From assembly GCF_024585165.1 (NCBI RefSeq), contig NZ_CP029008.1:2604001-2668000 (forward strand): 64,000 bases of DNA, read 5' to 3'. This document shows positions 42,405 through 54,322 of the stretch, piece by piece. Source of the stretch: Bradyrhizobium sp. WBOS07 (GTDB taxonomy: Bacteria; Pseudomonadota; Alphaproteobacteria; Rhizobiales; Xanthobacteraceae). The notes beneath the pieces were generated by a model. That model saw only the letters and a program-made list of their open reading frames with translations, was not told the origin of the DNA and searched no databases. The position numbers and the translations under genes are program-made. Each line of letters begins with the position of its first letter. Within the stretch, counting starts at the first letter, position 1.

Positions 42405-43385
42405 CTACCAGCGCACCAGCGCGGAGCCCCAGGTGAAGCCGCCGCCCATGGCTTCCAGCAGCACCATGTCGCCCTTCTTGATGCGGCCGTCCTTGCGCGC
42501 CACCGAGAGCGCCAGCGGGATCGAGGCGGCCGAGGTGTTGCCGTGACGGTCCACGGTCAGCACCACCTTCTCCGGCGCAATATGGAGCTTGTGGGCGGAG
42601 GCGTCGATGATTCGCTTGTTGGCCTGATGCGGCACGAACCAGTCGATGCTGTCGGCATTGAGCCCGGTCGCCTGGAAGGCATCGACGATGACGTCGGTGA
42701 TCATGCCGACCGCGTGCTTGAAGACCTCGCGGCCCTCCATGCGCAGGTGGCCGACGGTCTGGGTCGAGGACGGCCCGCCGTCGACGAACAGCTTGGCCTT
42801 GTGGCGGCCGTCGGAGCGCAGATGCGTGGTGACGACGCCGCGGTCGGTGGCGGCATTGCCCGGCTGCTCCTGCGCCTCCAGCACGACCGCGCCGGCACCG
42901 TCGCCGAACAGCACGCAGGTGCCGCGGTCGTTCCAGTCGAGGATGCGCGAGAAGGTCTCGGCGCCGATCACCAGCGCGCGCTTGAAGGCGCCGGTGCGCA
43001 GGAAATTGTCGGCGGTGGCGAGCGCGAACACGAAGCCCGAGCAGACCGCCTGGAGGTCGAAGGCCGCGCCGTGGTTGATGCCGAGCGCGTTCTGCACGGC
43101 GACGGCGGTGGCGGGAAAGGTGTTGTCCGGCGTCGAGGTCGCCAGCACGATGAGGTCGATCGACTGCGCATCCATGCCGGCGTCGCTGAGCGCGGCCTGC
43201 GCCGCCTTGATCGCCAGGTGCGAGGTGAACTCGCCCTCCGCCGCGATGTGCCGCTCGCGAATGCCGGTGCGCTGCACGATCCACTCGTCGGAGGTGTCGA
43301 TGCGCGCCGCCAATTGGGCGTTGGTCACCACCTGCTCCGGCAGGTAGGAGCCGCAGCCGAGCACGACCGAACGAATTTGAGTCAC
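42405..43385 (-). CDS. fabH: Beta-ketoacyl-ACP synthase III
   Basis: A 326-residue KAS III. The catalytic triad is visible: Cys in [11 protein letters not shown] (near 113), His in VPHQANKRI (near 250), Asn in GNTSAASIP (near 280). It condenses acetyl-CoA or another short acyl-CoA with malonyl-ACP to start fatty-acid synthesis. It overlaps plsX by four bases (ATGA-type) and is followed by ihfA after 134 bp. Confidence 0.97.
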   Translation of the reverse strand: MTQIRSVVLGCGSYLPEQVVTNAQLAARIDTSDEWIVQRTGIRERHIAAEGEFTSHLAIKAAQAALSDAGMDAQSIDLIVLATSTPDNTFPATAVAVQNALGINHGAAFDLQAVCSGFVFALATADNFLRTGAFKRALVIGAETFSRILDWNDRGTCVLFGDGAGAVVLEAQEQPGNAATDRGVVTTHLRSDGRHKAKLFVDGGPSSTQTVGHLRMEGREVFKHAVGMITDVIVDAFQATGLNADSIDWFVPHQANKRIIDASAHKLHIAPEKVVLTVDRHGNTSAASIPLALSVARKDGRIKKGDMVLLEAMGGGFTWGSALVRW

Positions 43386-44443
43386 GAAACAACCTCCTGC
43401 GCGGCCTGCACCGAATTGAGTGCACCACCCTCGCGGTTGAGCATCTGATTGATCTTGTTCAGGAGATCGTAGTGAGCCATCTCATAGCCAACATCGATCG
43501 CATAGGCAAAGCCTTCGGCGCTGGTTCCGCCGTGGCTTTTGACAACCAATCCGTTCAGACCCAGGAACACGCCGCCATTGGACTTGTTCGGGTCCATCTT
43601 GTCGCGCAGGGCCTGGAAGGCGCTGCGGGCAAAGAGATAGCCGAGCTTGGACATCCAGCTCCGCTTCATCTCGTCGCGGAGTAATTCGGCCATCTGCCTG
43701 GCGGTTCCCTCGGCGGCCTTGAGCGCGATGTTGCCGCTGAAACCTTCGGTGACGACGACGTCGGCCAGCCCCTTGCCGATGCCGTCGCCCTCGACGAAGC
43801 CGATATAGTCGAGCTCCGGCAGGTTCCTGGCCCGCAGGATCTCCCCGGCCTCGCGGATTTCCTCGTGCCCCTTGATCTCCTCGGTCCCGATATTGAGCAG
43901 CCCCACCGTGGGCCGCTTCTTGTCGAACAGCACGCTCGCCATCGCGGCGCCCATCAGGGCCAGCGCCACCAGATGGTGTGCGTCGCCGCCGATGGTGGCG
44001 CCGAGGTCGAGCACGGCGGACTCGCCACGCCTGGTCGGCCAGATCCCCGTAATCGCCGGGCGATCGATCCCCTTCAGCGTGCGCAAGTGGAACCGCGACA
44101 TCGCCATCAGCGCGCCGGTGTTGCCGGCGGAGACCGCGACGTCCGCCTCGCCCTTCTTCACCGCGTCGATGGCAAGCCACATCGAGGAGGTCTTGCGGCC
44201 GCGCCGCAGCGCCTGGCTCGGCTTGTCCGAACCGCTGACGGCCACGTCGGTGTGGATGATCCTGGAGGCGGCCTTGAGCTGGGGATGCCGGTCGAGCTCG
44301 GGCTCGATCCTGGCGCGGTCCCCGACCAGCAGGAATTCGGTGTCGCGATGCCTGCCAAGCGAGATGGCCGCGCCCGGAATGACCACGGCGGCGCCGCCGT
44401 CGCCCCCCATGGCGTCAAGCGCAATGCGAACCTTGCTTGGCAT
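43382..44443 (-). CDS. plsX: Phosphate acyltransferase PlsX
   Basis: A 353-residue PlsX enzyme: [20 protein letters not shown] at the N-terminus, [20 protein letters not shown] and [11 protein letters not shown], the [20 protein letters not shown] segment. It makes acyl-phosphate from acyl-ACP for PlsY-dependent phosphatidic acid synthesis. The ATG at 44443 is chosen because it fits the family length; the frame is open another 22 codons. Part of the alphaproteobacterial cluster plsX-fabH-ihfA-merR with the DUF177 gene upstream. Confidence 0.97.
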   Translation of the reverse strand: MPSKVRIALDAMGGDGGAAVVIPGAAISLGRHRDTEFLLVGDRARIEPELDRHPQLKAASRIIHTDVAVSGSDKPSQALRRGRKTSSMWLAIDAVKKGEADVAVSAGNTGALMAMSRFHLRTLKGIDRPAITGIWPTRRGESAVLDLGATIGGDAHHLVALALMGAAMASVLFDKKRPTVGLLNIGTEEIKGHEEIREAGEILRARNLPELDYIGFVEGDGIGKGLADVVVTEGFSGNIALKAAEGTARQMAELLRDEMKRSWMSKLGYLFARSAFQALRDKMDPNKSNGGVFLGLNGLVVKSHGGTSAEGFAYAIDVGYEMAHYDLLNKINQMLNREGGALNSVQAAQEVVS

Positions 44444-44744
44444 AAAAGTCCTGGAAAACCTGGTCTGGTGCGGTCCTGAACGAGCGGGGCCGCGGAATGG
44501 GTTCGCCACGGACGTGGCGACCGGTGAGGCGCCACGCCGCGCCCCGACCGGGGCGCGACAATAGCGTTTTGTTACCCCGAAACAACCTCTTGCCCCCAGC
44601 CTTTTGCTTTCCGAGCGATCCGGTCAAGAACGCCCCGAACTGGCAAGAAATCCATTGAAATCAGTCGGATAAAGGATGCTTTGAAACCATCCAGGCAAAG
44701 GCCTCGCGTGCCTTCGCAAGGCGATCCCACGCGGAAGGACCCGG
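44444..44744. other. 301-bp intergenic region upstream of plsX
   Basis: No supported gene, repeat or riboswitch was seen. The minus strand has AT-richer stretches near 44560-44590 and 44640-44690 that may carry the plsX promoter. Confidence 0.4.
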
Positions 44745-45311
44745 CTATCGGCCTTTCTTCTTGTCCTGAAGTGCCTTCAACGCGGCGAACGGATGGTCCT
44801 CCGGATCGGGGGCGGTGACATCAGGCTCGAACACGGCCCCTTCCTTGCGCGGATAGGGATCGATGGCGAGGAACAGGGCATCGGTGGCGACCCGGCCGAG
44901 ATCGATGATGCCACCCATGATCGGCTCCGGCGGATCGGCGACCTCAGGCGTCGCGTCATCCTGGCCCTCCTCGATCAAGTCGGCGAGGCGCCGCGCCTCG
45001 GCCTCGGGGGCGAACATCAGGTCCACCTCCTCCTCGATCTCGCTCTCGATCGGGTCCAGCGTGACCACGCAGGTCTGCCCGACCCTGGCCCGGACGGTGC
45101 CGGTCACCTGAACCCGGCCGCCGCTCCTGGGCACCACGTCGAGGTCGGCGCTGGCGGACATGACCTCCCGCACACCGCCGACCTCGGCGATGGCCTGCCG
45201 CTCGCCGGCCGAGGCCTCGAGCTTGCGGTGCAGGCCGGTGTCGGGGATCTGGGCAACGATGACAGGTGCCCGCCAAGGATCGGGCTGGGATCCGGTCGCT
45301 GGTCGGCTCAT
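44745..45311 (-). CDS. DUF177 (YceD-like) protein
   Basis: A 188-residue acidic protein. The central part ARVGQTCVVTLDPIESEIEEEVDLMF matches YceD/DUF177 (residues about 70-95, here split in shorter motifs: GQTCVVTLDP and IEEEVDLMF). YceD is linked to 23S rRNA processing and stability in plants and bacteria; it usually precedes rpmF in other phyla, but rpmF is not here. It overlaps the CBP3-like chaperone gene by four bases, and the pair is cotranscribed. Confidence 0.85.
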   Translation of the reverse strand: MSRPATGSQPDPWRAPVIVAQIPDTGLHRKLEASAGERQAIAEVGGVREVMSASADLDVVPRSGGRVQVTGTVRARVGQTCVVTLDPIESEIEEEVDLMFAPEAEARRLADLIEEGQDDATPEVADPPEPIMGGIIDLGRVATDALFLAIDPYPRKEGAVFEPDVTAPDPEDHPFAALKALQDKKKGR

Positions 45312-45859
45312 GGCGTGACGTCCTCGGAAAGCGCTGGAGGAAACCTGAAGGAGGCCTGCAGCACCGCAGCCTCCTCGGCCCGGCCGAGAGCGGCCTCACT
45401 GGCGCGGGCATAGGCCGCGAGCCGCTCCGCCTGGTCCAAGCCGGTCCCGTTCAAGATATTCTTGCAGATCGCCTCCGCCAGGGCCTTATCCCCGGCCTCG
45501 ATGGCCTGGTCATAGGCCTGGACGCGGCCGTAAAAGGCCTCGCCGAAAGCCCGCATCCGCTTCGGCACGGTCTGGTCGCCCACCCCCATCTCGCGCAGAT
45601 TGTCGTCCATATCCTCGCAGAAGCGGTCGAACAGCGCCTGCGACAGCTCGCTGGCGCCTCGAGCCGTGCGCAGGCGTCGCAGCAACAGCCACAGATGCAG
45701 CAGCAATAGGTCGAAACGCCCGTTAACCGTATCGGGCACGGCCAAGTCGCGGTAAAATATGGGTTCTCGCGCCTGCGTCACGATCATGCCATAGATGGCT
45801 TCAATGGTGTCCGGCGGGGTTCGCCGGGGTTTCCTGAAGTGATTGAACGGCCAAAGCAT
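45308..45859 (-). CDS. Ubiquinol-cytochrome c chaperone family protein (CBP3-like)
   Basis: A 183-residue protein with the CBP3/Ubiq_cyt_C_chap pattern: IEAIYGMIVTQAREPIFY near the start, FDLLLLHLWLLLRRLR, then LFDRFCEDMDDNLREMGVGD and FGEAFYGRVQAY. The family helps assemble cytochrome bc1 (complex III). It is all-helical and soluble. It overlaps the DUF177 gene (ATGA), is divergent from bamE, and shares a 98-bp control region with it. Confidence 0.9.
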   Translation of the reverse strand: MLWPFNHFRKPRRTPPDTIEAIYGMIVTQAREPIFYRDLAVPDTVNGRFDLLLLHLWLLLRRLRTARGASELSQALFDRFCEDMDDNLREMGVGDQTVPKRMRAFGEAFYGRVQAYDQAIEAGDKALAEAICKNILNGTGLDQAERLAAYARASEAALGRAEEAAVLQASFRFPPALSEDVTP

Positions 45860-45957
45860 TGTGGTTTCCGCAAGCGGGCGCGCGCGAGTTGCATTCAGAC
45901 GCCCAGCCCGGTACTTCAGCGCCTCGCGCGACGCAAGGGGACGGAATCAGTTCCGCT

Positions 45958-46443
45958 ATGACGACAACGAACCAGACCAGCCTGCGCGCGAACACGCGGC
46001 GCGGCCTCCATGCACGCTGGCGCGCCTTGCGCATGCTCGCCGCCGCCACCCTGGTCGGCGCTGCGCTGGCGGGCTGCACCGGCGAGCAATTCCAGAAGGG
46101 TTACATCCTGCCGCCCGGCGCGCTGGAGCAGATTCCGATCGGCGCGAGCCAGGACCAGGTGCTGATCGTGATGGGCACGCCCTCCACCGTCGCCACGCTC
46201 GACGGCGAAGTCTTCTACTACATCTCGCAGCGCTCGGAGCGCGTGGTCGCTTTCATGAACCAGAAGGTGGTCGACCAGCGCGTGATCGCGGTCTATTTCG
46301 ATAAGAACCGGCGCGTGCGGCGGCTGGCGAATTACGGCCTGCAGGACGGCAAGATCTTCGACTTCATCAGCCGCACCACGCCGACGTCGGGTCAGGAGAT
46401 GAGCTACCTCACGCCGCTGTTCAAGCTGCTCAGCTTCAACTGA
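45958..46443 (+). CDS. bamE: Outer membrane protein assembly factor BamE (SmpA/OmlA lipoprotein)
   Basis: A 161-residue lipoprotein. The signal peptide has hydrophobic core MLAAATLVGAALAGC; the lipobox LAGC gives lipidated Cys near residue 39. The BamE domain follows: GYILPPGALEQIPIGASQDQ, VLIVMGTPSTVATLDG and EVFYYISQRSERVV. It is a component of the BAM complex in the outer membrane. The N-terminus is long and basic (TRRGLHARWRALR). A frame extends to 45859, but ATG 45958 is preferred. Confidence 0.93.
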   Translation: MTTTNQTSLRANTRRGLHARWRALRMLAAATLVGAALAGCTGEQFQKGYILPPGALEQIPIGASQDQVLIVMGTPSTVATLDGEVFYYISQRSERVVAFMNQKVVDQRVIAVYFDKNRRVRRLANYGLQDGKIFDFISRTTPTSGQEMSYLTPLFKLLSFN

Positions 46444-46670
46444 GTCGCGAAAGCGTTTTCGAGCGACGTCGGGACCGGCTCGCCTCGAGACAACGCAGCA
46501 GAGCCTGCAAGACAAGTGTCTGGAGCGCCTTCCAATTCCGCCGCAAGGTAAATAGTGCTCGCCTGCGGCGTCGTGCCGCCCTCCATGCGGCGCTTGCGCT
46601 CGCGCGCGGCTTGCCGTCGCATCTGCGGTTTCCTAGGCTCTCTGCAAAGAAAGAAGCAGGGAGTAGATTC

Positions 46671-47669
46671 GTGCCTAAGACTTTTTCCCGACGTCGCGTG
46701 CTTACCGCTGCTGCCGGCCTTTCGGCCGCAGCGATCCTGCCGCGATCGAGCCTTGCGGACTGGAAGCCGACCGAAACCGTCCGTCTGGTCGTGCCGGCCG
46801 CAGCCGGCGGCTCGACCGACGTGATGGGCCGGCTTCTGGCCGCGCATCTGCAAAACGCGTGGGGCCAGTCGGCCGTCGTGGAAAACCGCTCCGGCGGCGG
46901 CGGCACTATCGGCACGGCCGAGGTGGTCCGCGCCAAGCCTGACGGCCACACCATCCTGGTCGGCAATCCCGGCCCGAACGCGATCGCCTACAGCATCTTC
47001 AAGAATCTCTCCTACAAGCCGGACCAGCTTCAGCCGGTCTCCAACATGATCCGGATTCCGAACATCGTGTCGGCGCATCCGAAGACCGGCATCAAGTCGA
47101 TCCCCGAGTTGATCGCCTATCTCAAGGCCAATCCGGACAAGCTCAGCTACGCCTCCTCCGGCGTCGGTCAGAGCCCTCACCTCACCGGCGCCTGGTTTCT
47201 CCAGCTCACCGGACTGAAGATGACGCACATCCCGTTCCGCGGCGCCGGCCCCGCGCTCCAGGCCGCGCTTGCCGGCGACATCCAGATCCTGTTCGACAAT
47301 CTCTATCCGAGCCTGCCGCAGGTGCAGAACGGCACGCTCAACGGCCTCTGCGTCACCACGACCGAACGCAGCGAGCTCGCGCCGAACCTACCGACCATGC
47401 GCGAGAGCGCGCCGGAGCTGGCGAACTTCGACGTGTCCTCCTGGTTCTGCGTCTTCCTGCCGAAGGGCGTCTCGCCGGAGGTGCTGAACGCGCTCAATCT
47501 CCAGATCAAGGCGATGCTCGAGCGCGACGACGTCAAGAAGCAGATCGCCGCCATGGGCGCGCGCGCCGACTACGGCACGCCGCAGCAATTCGCCGCCTTC
47601 GTGGACGCCGAGACCAAGAAGTTCGCCGGCATCATCCAGAAGGAAGGGCTGCAGATGGACGTGCAGTAG
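46671..47669 (+). CDS. Tripartite tricarboxylate transporter receptor (Bug family) substrate-binding protein
   Basis: The 332-residue product starts (GTG) with a twin-arginine-like signal KTFSRRRVLTAAAGLSAAAI, then WKPTETVRLVVPAAAGGSTDV and ENRSGGGGTIGTAEVVRAKPDG, the core of the Bug family, and HIPFRGAGPALQAALAGDI. Bug proteins bind carboxylates in the periplasm and deliver them to TctAB-type transporters; none is encoded nearby, as is common. The GTG at 46671 has GGGAG nine bases upstream. A palindromic repeat and terminator follow. Confidence 0.92.
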   Translation: MPKTFSRRRVLTAAAGLSAAAILPRSSLADWKPTETVRLVVPAAAGGSTDVMGRLLAAHLQNAWGQSAVVENRSGGGGTIGTAEVVRAKPDGHTILVGNPGPNAIAYSIFKNLSYKPDQLQPVSNMIRIPNIVSAHPKTGIKSIPELIAYLKANPDKLSYASSGVGQSPHLTGAWFLQLTGLKMTHIPFRGAGPALQAALAGDIQILFDNLYPSLPQVQNGTLNGLCVTTTERSELAPNLPTMRESAPELANFDVSSWFCVFLPKGVSPEVLNALNLQIKAMLERDDVKKQIAAMGARADYGTPQQFAAFVDAETKKFAGIIQKEGLQMDVQ

Positions 47670-47676
47670 CTCTCGC

Positions 47677-47792
47677 GTCCCGGACGCGGTGCAGCGTGCA
47701 ACGCTGCGCCGCCGAGCCGGGACCCAGAGCCTCGAGTGTGGACCCCGGATCTGCAGGCGCATCACTTCGTGATGCGCAGCGTCCGGGAAACG
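47677..47792. repeat. Palindromic repeat (GTCCCGGACG type), copy 1
   Basis: Outer arms CGTCCCGGACGC and GCGTCCGGGAAACG enclose a GCCGGGACCC... segment and a GCGCATC-ACTTC-GTGATGCGC hairpin (116 bp). A related element is at 57961-58088. Confidence 0.75.
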
Positions 47793-47817
47793 CAGTTGGA
47801 GCGAAGTTTCATCATCA

Positions 47818-47847
47818 AAAACCCCGCGGCTCGCGCCGCGGGGTTTT
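47818..47847. terminator. Bidirectional terminator between the Bug gene and hppA
   Basis: AAAACCCCGCGGC and GCCGCGGGGTTTT form a 13-bp stem with a TCGC loop. It sits in the convergent interval and can stop both transcripts. Confidence 0.85.
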
Positions 47848-47868
47848 GTCTTGGAGAGCTGTCGCTGC

Positions 47869-49989
<2,121 letters not shown>

Positions 49990-50066
49990 GTGATGTTTGC
50001 CTCAGATCCTTGATGTATCCCCGGCGCCTCTTGTTGTCCGTTGTGCGGTGCGGCGCCTTGATTTCG

Positions 50067-50098
50067 AACAAAGCCGCCCCTTGCCCAAAAGGGGCGGC
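50067..50098 (-). terminator. Terminator downstream of thiL
   Basis: GCCGCCCCTT and AAGGGGCGGC form a 10-bp stem with a 6-nt loop followed by TTTGTT on the minus strand. Confidence 0.8.
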
Positions 50099-50224
50099 CT
50101 TAGTCGGCCGCGAGCTTGCCAAAATCAAATTGAGGGTGCAACGCCGGATAGGGCCGAAAACGCCGATCTCGGCAGGTATTTAGAACCAAGTGCCGAGAAC
50201 TAAGATGCCGGTTTGGAGCGATTC

Positions 50225-51223
50225 CTAGAAGTGGCTGTAGGACAGCCGCGTCAAAGCCAGCTCCTGGCCCTGCCCGTCCAGGAAGCGCGGCCTCTCCTTC
50301 CCCGCGACGACGGTGCCGATCGCCGTGACGGCAAGGCCGGCCGCCCGCCCCGCGGCCATCAGCGCGTCGACTTGCGCCGGCGGCACGGTGCACAGCACCT
50401 CGTAATCGTCGCCCCCTGCGAGCAGCGTCTCGATGCCAACGACATTGCGGGCGACCAAGCCTGCTGCCGCGGCCGAGAGCGGCACGCTTGCCACGTCGAC
50501 CGAGCCCGAGACCTCGGACGCCGCGCAGAGCTTGGCCAGATCGCCGGCGAGCCCGTCGGAGACGTCCATCGCCGCGCTCGCATGATCGCGCACGGCCCGC
50601 GCCAGCACATTGCGCGGCTGCGGCACGCGATAACGCCAGACCAGGGCGTCCTTTGCGGCGGGACTGCTCGCGAGCGCCGTTGCGGCAGCGCCGCCATTGA
50701 GCACGTCGAGGCCGAGCGCCGCATCGCCGATCGTGCCCGTCACCAGGATGCAATCGCCCGGCCGCGCGCCGGTTCGGCCGACCATCCGCCCCTGCGGGAC
50801 ACGGCCGAAGGCCGTGATCGAGATCATCTGCGGGCCCGGCGTCGAGACCGTGTCGCCGCCGAGCAGCGGACAAGCGAACTCTCTTGCGTCTTGCCCCAGC
50901 GCCTCCGCAAACGGGCGCAGCCAGGCATCCTCCTTGCTGCGCAATGCCAGCGTCAGCACGAAGCCGGCCGGCACCGCGCCCTTGGCGGCGAGATCGGACA
51001 GGTTCACCCGCAGCGCCTTGCGCGCGATAGTGTCGGGCGGATCGCTGGCAAGATAGTGCACGCCCTCGACGACAGCGTCGGTGGTGACGACGATGTCGTC
51101 GCCGGACGCCGACAGCACCGCAGCGTCATCGACCAGCCCGAACGCACCGGGGTCGGTCGCCAGCGGCTTGAAATAGCGCGCGATCAGGGCGTCTTCGGCG
51201 GAGGCATTGTGTGGGTTTGCCAT
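50225..51223 (-). CDS. thiL: Thiamine-phosphate kinase
   Basis: A 332-residue ThiL enzyme. It phosphorylates thiamine phosphate to thiamine diphosphate. Motifs: the N-terminal GLVDDAAVL metal-binding Asp cluster, VVTTDAVVEGVHYL, LSDLAAKGAVPAGFVLTL, and C-terminal DVSDGLAGDLAKL and GGDDYEVL. The length is typical. It follows nusB across a palindromic repeat of about 100 bp, completing the ribH-nusB-thiL order of alphaproteobacteria. A terminator follows. Confidence 0.96.
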   Translation of the reverse strand: MANPHNASAEDALIARYFKPLATDPGAFGLVDDAAVLSASGDDIVVTTDAVVEGVHYLASDPPDTIARKALRVNLSDLAAKGAVPAGFVLTLALRSKEDAWLRPFAEALGQDAREFACPLLGGDTVSTPGPQMISITAFGRVPQGRMVGRTGARPGDCILVTGTIGDAALGLDVLNGGAAATALASSPAAKDALVWRYRVPQPRNVLARAVRDHASAAMDVSDGLAGDLAKLCAASEVSGSVDVASVPLSAAAAGLVARNVVGIETLLAGGDDYEVLCTVPPAQVDALMAAGRAAGLAVTAIGTVVAGKERPRFLDGQGQELALTRLSYSHF

Positions 51224-51245
51224 CGGCGACTACCTAGAAACAGGT

Positions 51246-51346
51246 GTCATCGCCCGGCTCGACCGGGCGATCCAGTATTCCAGAGACGATCGTGTCAAAT
51301 CGATAGGCGGCGGCGTACTGGATCACCCGCCTTCGCGGGTGATGAC
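51246..51346. repeat. Composite palindromic repeat (CCAGTA...TACTGGAT type), copy 2
   Basis: A 101-bp element opens GTCATCGCCCGGCTCGACCG and closes GGGTGATGAC. It has two hairpins and CCAGTA...TACTGGAT. It matches 22515-22637 in layout. It lies between nusB and thiL. Confidence 0.85.
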
Positions 51347-51397
51347 GGTGGAGAATGGGGCTGGCGTATTGCTTCAATGCGACGCCCCTCAGCACGA

Positions 51398-51892
51398 CTA
51401 CCGCCCGAACTCGTCGCCGCGAAACTGGCGGCCGATCTGGTCGAGCACGGCGTTCACCATGCCGGTCTCCTCGCGGTCGACGAACGCATTGGCGACGTCG
51501 ACATATTCGGAGACGACGACCCGGGCCGGCACGTCCTTGCGATGCTCCAATTCGTAGGCCCCCGCCCGCAGCACCGCGCGCAGGATCGCCTCGATCCGCT
51601 TCAAGGGCCAGCCCTTCGACAGCGCCTCGTCGATCAGCGGATCCAGCTTCTTCTGGTCGCGCACGACGCCCGAGACGACGTCGCGGAAGAAGGCAGCCTC
51701 CGCCGGCAGATACGTCTCGCCCTCGACCTCGTTGCCGAGCCAATGGCTCTCGAACTCGGCGAAGATGTCGTTGATGCCGGCGCCGGCGATATCCATCTGG
51801 TACAGCGCCTGCACGGCCGCGAGCCGCGCCGCGCCGCGCCGGTTCGCCTTCTTCTCGGCAGGGCCTGCCGGTTTCCTGGTGTTGTCGGCCAT
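51398..51892 (-). CDS. nusB: Transcription antitermination factor NusB
   Basis: A 164-residue all-helical NusB. Motifs: NRRGAARLAAVQALYQMDI at the N-terminus, FFRDVVSGVVRDQKKLDPLI, and LRAVLRAGAYELEHRKDVP then VVVSEYVDVANAF near the C-terminus. It binds boxA RNA with S10 for rRNA antitermination. The N-terminal Lys/Pro extension is usual in alphaproteobacteria. ATG 51892 is chosen; an upstream open frame is inside ribH. Gap of four bases to ribH. Confidence 0.96.
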   Translation of the reverse strand: MADNTRKPAGPAEKKANRRGAARLAAVQALYQMDIAGAGINDIFAEFESHWLGNEVEGETYLPAEAAFFRDVVSGVVRDQKKLDPLIDEALSKGWPLKRIEAILRAVLRAGAYELEHRKDVPARVVVSEYVDVANAFVDREETGMVNAVLDQIGRQFRGDEFGR

Positions 51893-51896
51893 GGCT

Positions 51897-52388
51897 TTAG
51901 GCCTGCGCCAGGCGGCGTTTGATGCGCAGCATCGCCAGCGCCGCGCGCGCGGCATCGCCGCCCTTGTTGAGCTCGCTGGCGCGCGCCCGCGCCCAGGCCT
52001 GCGCCTCGGTGTTGACGGTGAGGATGCCGTTGCCGAGCGGCAGCTTGCGCGAAACCGCGAGGTCCATCAGCGCTCGCGAGGATTCCTGCGAGACGATCTC
52101 GAAGTGAATGGTGTCGCCACGGATCACGCAGCCGAGCGCGATCACGGCGTCATAGGGCTTGCCGCTCGCCGCCGCGGCATCCACCGCAATGGCCACCGCG
52201 GCCGGAATCTCCAGCGCACCAGGAACCGTGATGACGTCGTGGGTCAGGCCGGCCGCCTTCAGCTCGGCCACCGCGCCGTCCAGAAGCGCATCCTGGAGAT
52301 CGTCATAGAACCGCGCCTCGACAATCAGCGCGCGGGCGCCGGAAATGTCGGTCTGGTCCTTCAGGGGTGCGCGGCGCGCGTCTGCCAT
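51897..52388 (-). CDS. ribH: 6,7-Dimethyl-8-ribityllumazine synthase
   Basis: A 163-residue lumazine synthase (type I). Motifs: [15 protein letters not shown] at the N-terminus, [19 protein letters not shown], and [20 protein letters not shown] with the catalytic His, then GNGILTVNT. It condenses 5-amino-6-ribitylaminouracil with 3,4-dihydroxy-2-butanone 4-phosphate. It lies downstream of ribE, separated by a palindromic repeat of about 95 bp, and directly precedes nusB. Confidence 0.97.
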   Translation of the reverse strand: MADARRAPLKDQTDISGARALIVEARFYDDLQDALLDGAVAELKAAGLTHDVITVPGALEIPAAVAIAVDAAAASGKPYDAVIALGCVIRGDTIHFEIVSQESSRALMDLAVSRKLPLGNGILTVNTEAQAWARARASELNKGGDAARAALAMLRIKRRLAQA

Positions 52389-52460
52389 CGTTAAGTCCCG
52401 TTCTAGAGGTTGGCGCGTTATGTAGTCGCCACAGGCTGGTAAGCCAAGTTCAAAGACACT

Positions 52461-52555
52461 GTCATTCCGGGGCGCGAAGCGAACCCGGAATCTCGAGATA
52501 CTCAGGTGCGCAACTGCGCACCGTCGTTCGGCTCTTCGAGCCGCCCCGGAATGAC
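52461..52555. repeat. Palindromic repeat (GTCATTCCGGGGCGCG type)
   Basis: A 95-bp element opens GTCATTCCGGGGC and closes GCCCCGGAATGAC with a GGTGCGCAACTGCGCACC hairpin inside. It lies between ribE and ribH. Confidence 0.85.
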
Positions 52556-52565
52556 GGCTTCGCCG

Positions 52566-53174
52566 TCACTTCATCTCCGTCAGCCGCGCCGCGTAGCGGG
52601 CCATCAGATCGACCTCGATATTGACCTCGTCCCCCGCCTTCCAGCCGCCGATCGTGGTGACCGTCAGCGTGTGCGGAATGATCAGCACCGAAAAGGTCGC
52701 GTCCTTCACCGTATTGACCGTCAGCGAGACGCCGTCGAGCGTGATCGAGCCCTTGGTGGCGATGAACCGCGCCAGCTCCCGCGTGGTCGCGAGCTCGAAC
52801 CGCGCCATATCGGGCAGGTCCTCGCGGCTTACGATGATCGCAATGCCGTCGACATGGCCGGCGACGATGTGGCCGCCGAGCTCGTCGCCGATCTTCAGCG
52901 CGCGCTCGAGGTTGAGCCTGGTGCCCAGCTTCCAGTGCTTCGCCGTCGTCAGCGCCAGTGTCTCGGCCCCCGTATCGACCTCATACCAAGTCTTGCCATC
53001 TGCGACGCCGGAGGCGACCACCGTCAGGCACACGCCGTTGCTGGCGATCGAGGCGCCGTCGGCGATCGTGGCTTGATCATAGCGGCAGGCGATGCGGAGC
53101 CGGTGCAACTGGTCCTGCGCCACGGGCGTGAAGCTGACGATCTCGCCGATATCGGTGACAATGCCGGTGAACAT
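52566..53174 (-). CDS. ribE: Riboflavin synthase (alpha subunit)
   Basis: A 202-residue protein made of two similar barrel domains. N-terminal [13 protein letters not shown] and GVCLTVVASG, C-terminal GSITLDGVSLTVNTV. It dismutates two lumazines to riboflavin. The start ATG overlaps the TAA stop of ribD by one base (TAATG). The barrel domain repeats show the usual Lum_binding pattern. Confidence 0.97.
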   Translation of the reverse strand: MFTGIVTDIGEIVSFTPVAQDQLHRLRIACRYDQATIADGASIASNGVCLTVVASGVADGKTWYEVDTGAETLALTTAKHWKLGTRLNLERALKIGDELGGHIVAGHVDGIAIIVSREDLPDMARFELATTRELARFIATKGSITLDGVSLTVNTVKDATFSVLIIPHTLTVTTIGGWKAGDEVNIEVDLMARYAARLTEMK

Positions 53175-54322
53175 TACGCACGCTCGTAGATGGTGAGAGT
53201 ATCCTTGCCGAATGTTTCGCTAGCATGAACCCTGTAGGCCTGCGACTGCGTGATTTTCGACAGGGGCAATGCATCGAGCGCATCGACGCCGCCATTGCCC
53301 ACCGCTTCCGCGCCGCGGAACAGCCAGATCTCGTCGACGAGGTCGGCCGCGACAAACGAGGACGCCACCCGGCTACCGCCCTCGACCATCAGCCGGGTGA
53401 TCCCCTTCCCCGCCAGCGCTTGCAGCACGGCCGGCAAATCGAGCCCGGAGGCGCCGGCCGCCGGGACGCGGATCACTTGCGCGCCGGCCGCACCGAGCCG
53501 CGTCGCGGCTGCGGCTTCCGCAAGCTCAGAACCCATCACCCAGAGCGGCGTCTCGCGCGCCGAGCCTGTCAGCCTGCTCGCGCCGGGAATCCGCAGGCTC
53601 TGATCGAGCACGATGCGCACCGGCGAGCGCGCCGCCATGCCCGGCAGGCGGCAGGTGAGAAGCGGATCGTCTGCCAGCACCGTTCCGATGCCGACCAGGA
53701 TCGCATCGCATTGCGCACGGAGCAGATGCACCCGATTGCGCGCCGCCTCCCCCGTGATCGCGAACGGCTTGCCGCCCGCCGCACCGATCTTGCCGTCAGG
53801 CGAGACCGCGAGCTTCAGGATCACATGCGGACGGTGATCGCGGATACGGCGGAAATGCCCGGCATGGTCGAACGCGGCCTCCGCCGCGCACAGGCCGACG
53901 TCCACGTGGACGCCGGCGGCGCGCAGGCGCGCATGACCCTGGCCCGCGACCTCCGGATTGGGATCTTCGACCGCCGCCACCACGCGCTTGATGCCGGCCG
54001 CAATCACCGCATCGGCGCAAGGCGGCGACTTGCCGAAATGCGAGCACGGCTCCAGCGTGACGTAGAGCGTGGCACCGCGCGCGGCTTCGCCGGCCCGCAG
54101 CAAGGCTTCAGGCTCGGCATGCGGACGCCCACCTGGCTGGGTCCAGCCGCGGCCGACGATCACGCCATCCCTCACCACGACGGCACCGACGGCCGGGTTG
54201 GGCCAGGTGCATCCCTGCCCGCGCCTGCCTAGCGCCAGCGCAAGCTGCATGAAACGAAGATCGGCGTCCTTGGCCTCGCGGGCCTTCTGCGCGAACTGGT
54301 CTTCCAGGATGCGGAAGATCAT
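53174..54322 (-). CDS. ribD: Bifunctional diaminohydroxyphosphoribosylaminopyrimidine deaminase / 5-amino-6-(5-phosphoribosylamino)uracil reductase
   Basis: A 382-residue RibD. The N-terminal deaminase domain has the zinc site HAEPEAL and [16 protein letters not shown] (residues about 70-105). The C-terminal reductase domain begins [14 protein letters not shown] and has [20 protein letters not shown] and [14 protein letters not shown]. Both riboflavin steps are encoded. ATG at 54322 overlaps the TGA of nrdR (ATGA); a longer frame to 54712 is antisense noise. Confidence 0.96.
   Translation of the reverse strand: MIFRILEDQFAQKAREAKDADLRFMQLALALGRRGQGCTWPNPAVGAVVVRDGVIVGRGWTQPGGRPHAEPEALLRAGEAARGATLYVTLEPCSHFGKSPPCADAVIAAGIKRVVAAVEDPNPEVAGQGHARLRAAGVHVDVGLCAAEAAFDHAGHFRRIRDHRPHVILKLAVSPDGKIGAAGGKPFAITGEAARNRVHLLRAQCDAILVGIGTVLADDPLLTCRLPGMAARSPVRIVLDQSLRIPGASRLTGSARETPLWVMGSELAEAAAATRLGAAGAQVIRVPAAGASGLDLPAVLQALAGKGITRLMVEGGSRVASSFVAADLVDEIWLFRGAEAVGNGGVDALDALPLSKITQSQAYRVHASETFGKDTLTIYERA

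Noticed and set aside
46444..46670. Dispersed GAAAGCGTTTTCGAGCGA-like repeat at the bamE 3' end
   Set aside because: Only a short, divergent match to this rhizobial repeat is visible, with no second arm.
52389..53174. FMN riboswitch in the riboflavin operon
   Set aside because: No AGGGGC or other RFN core motif was seen; the interval holds a palindromic repeat.
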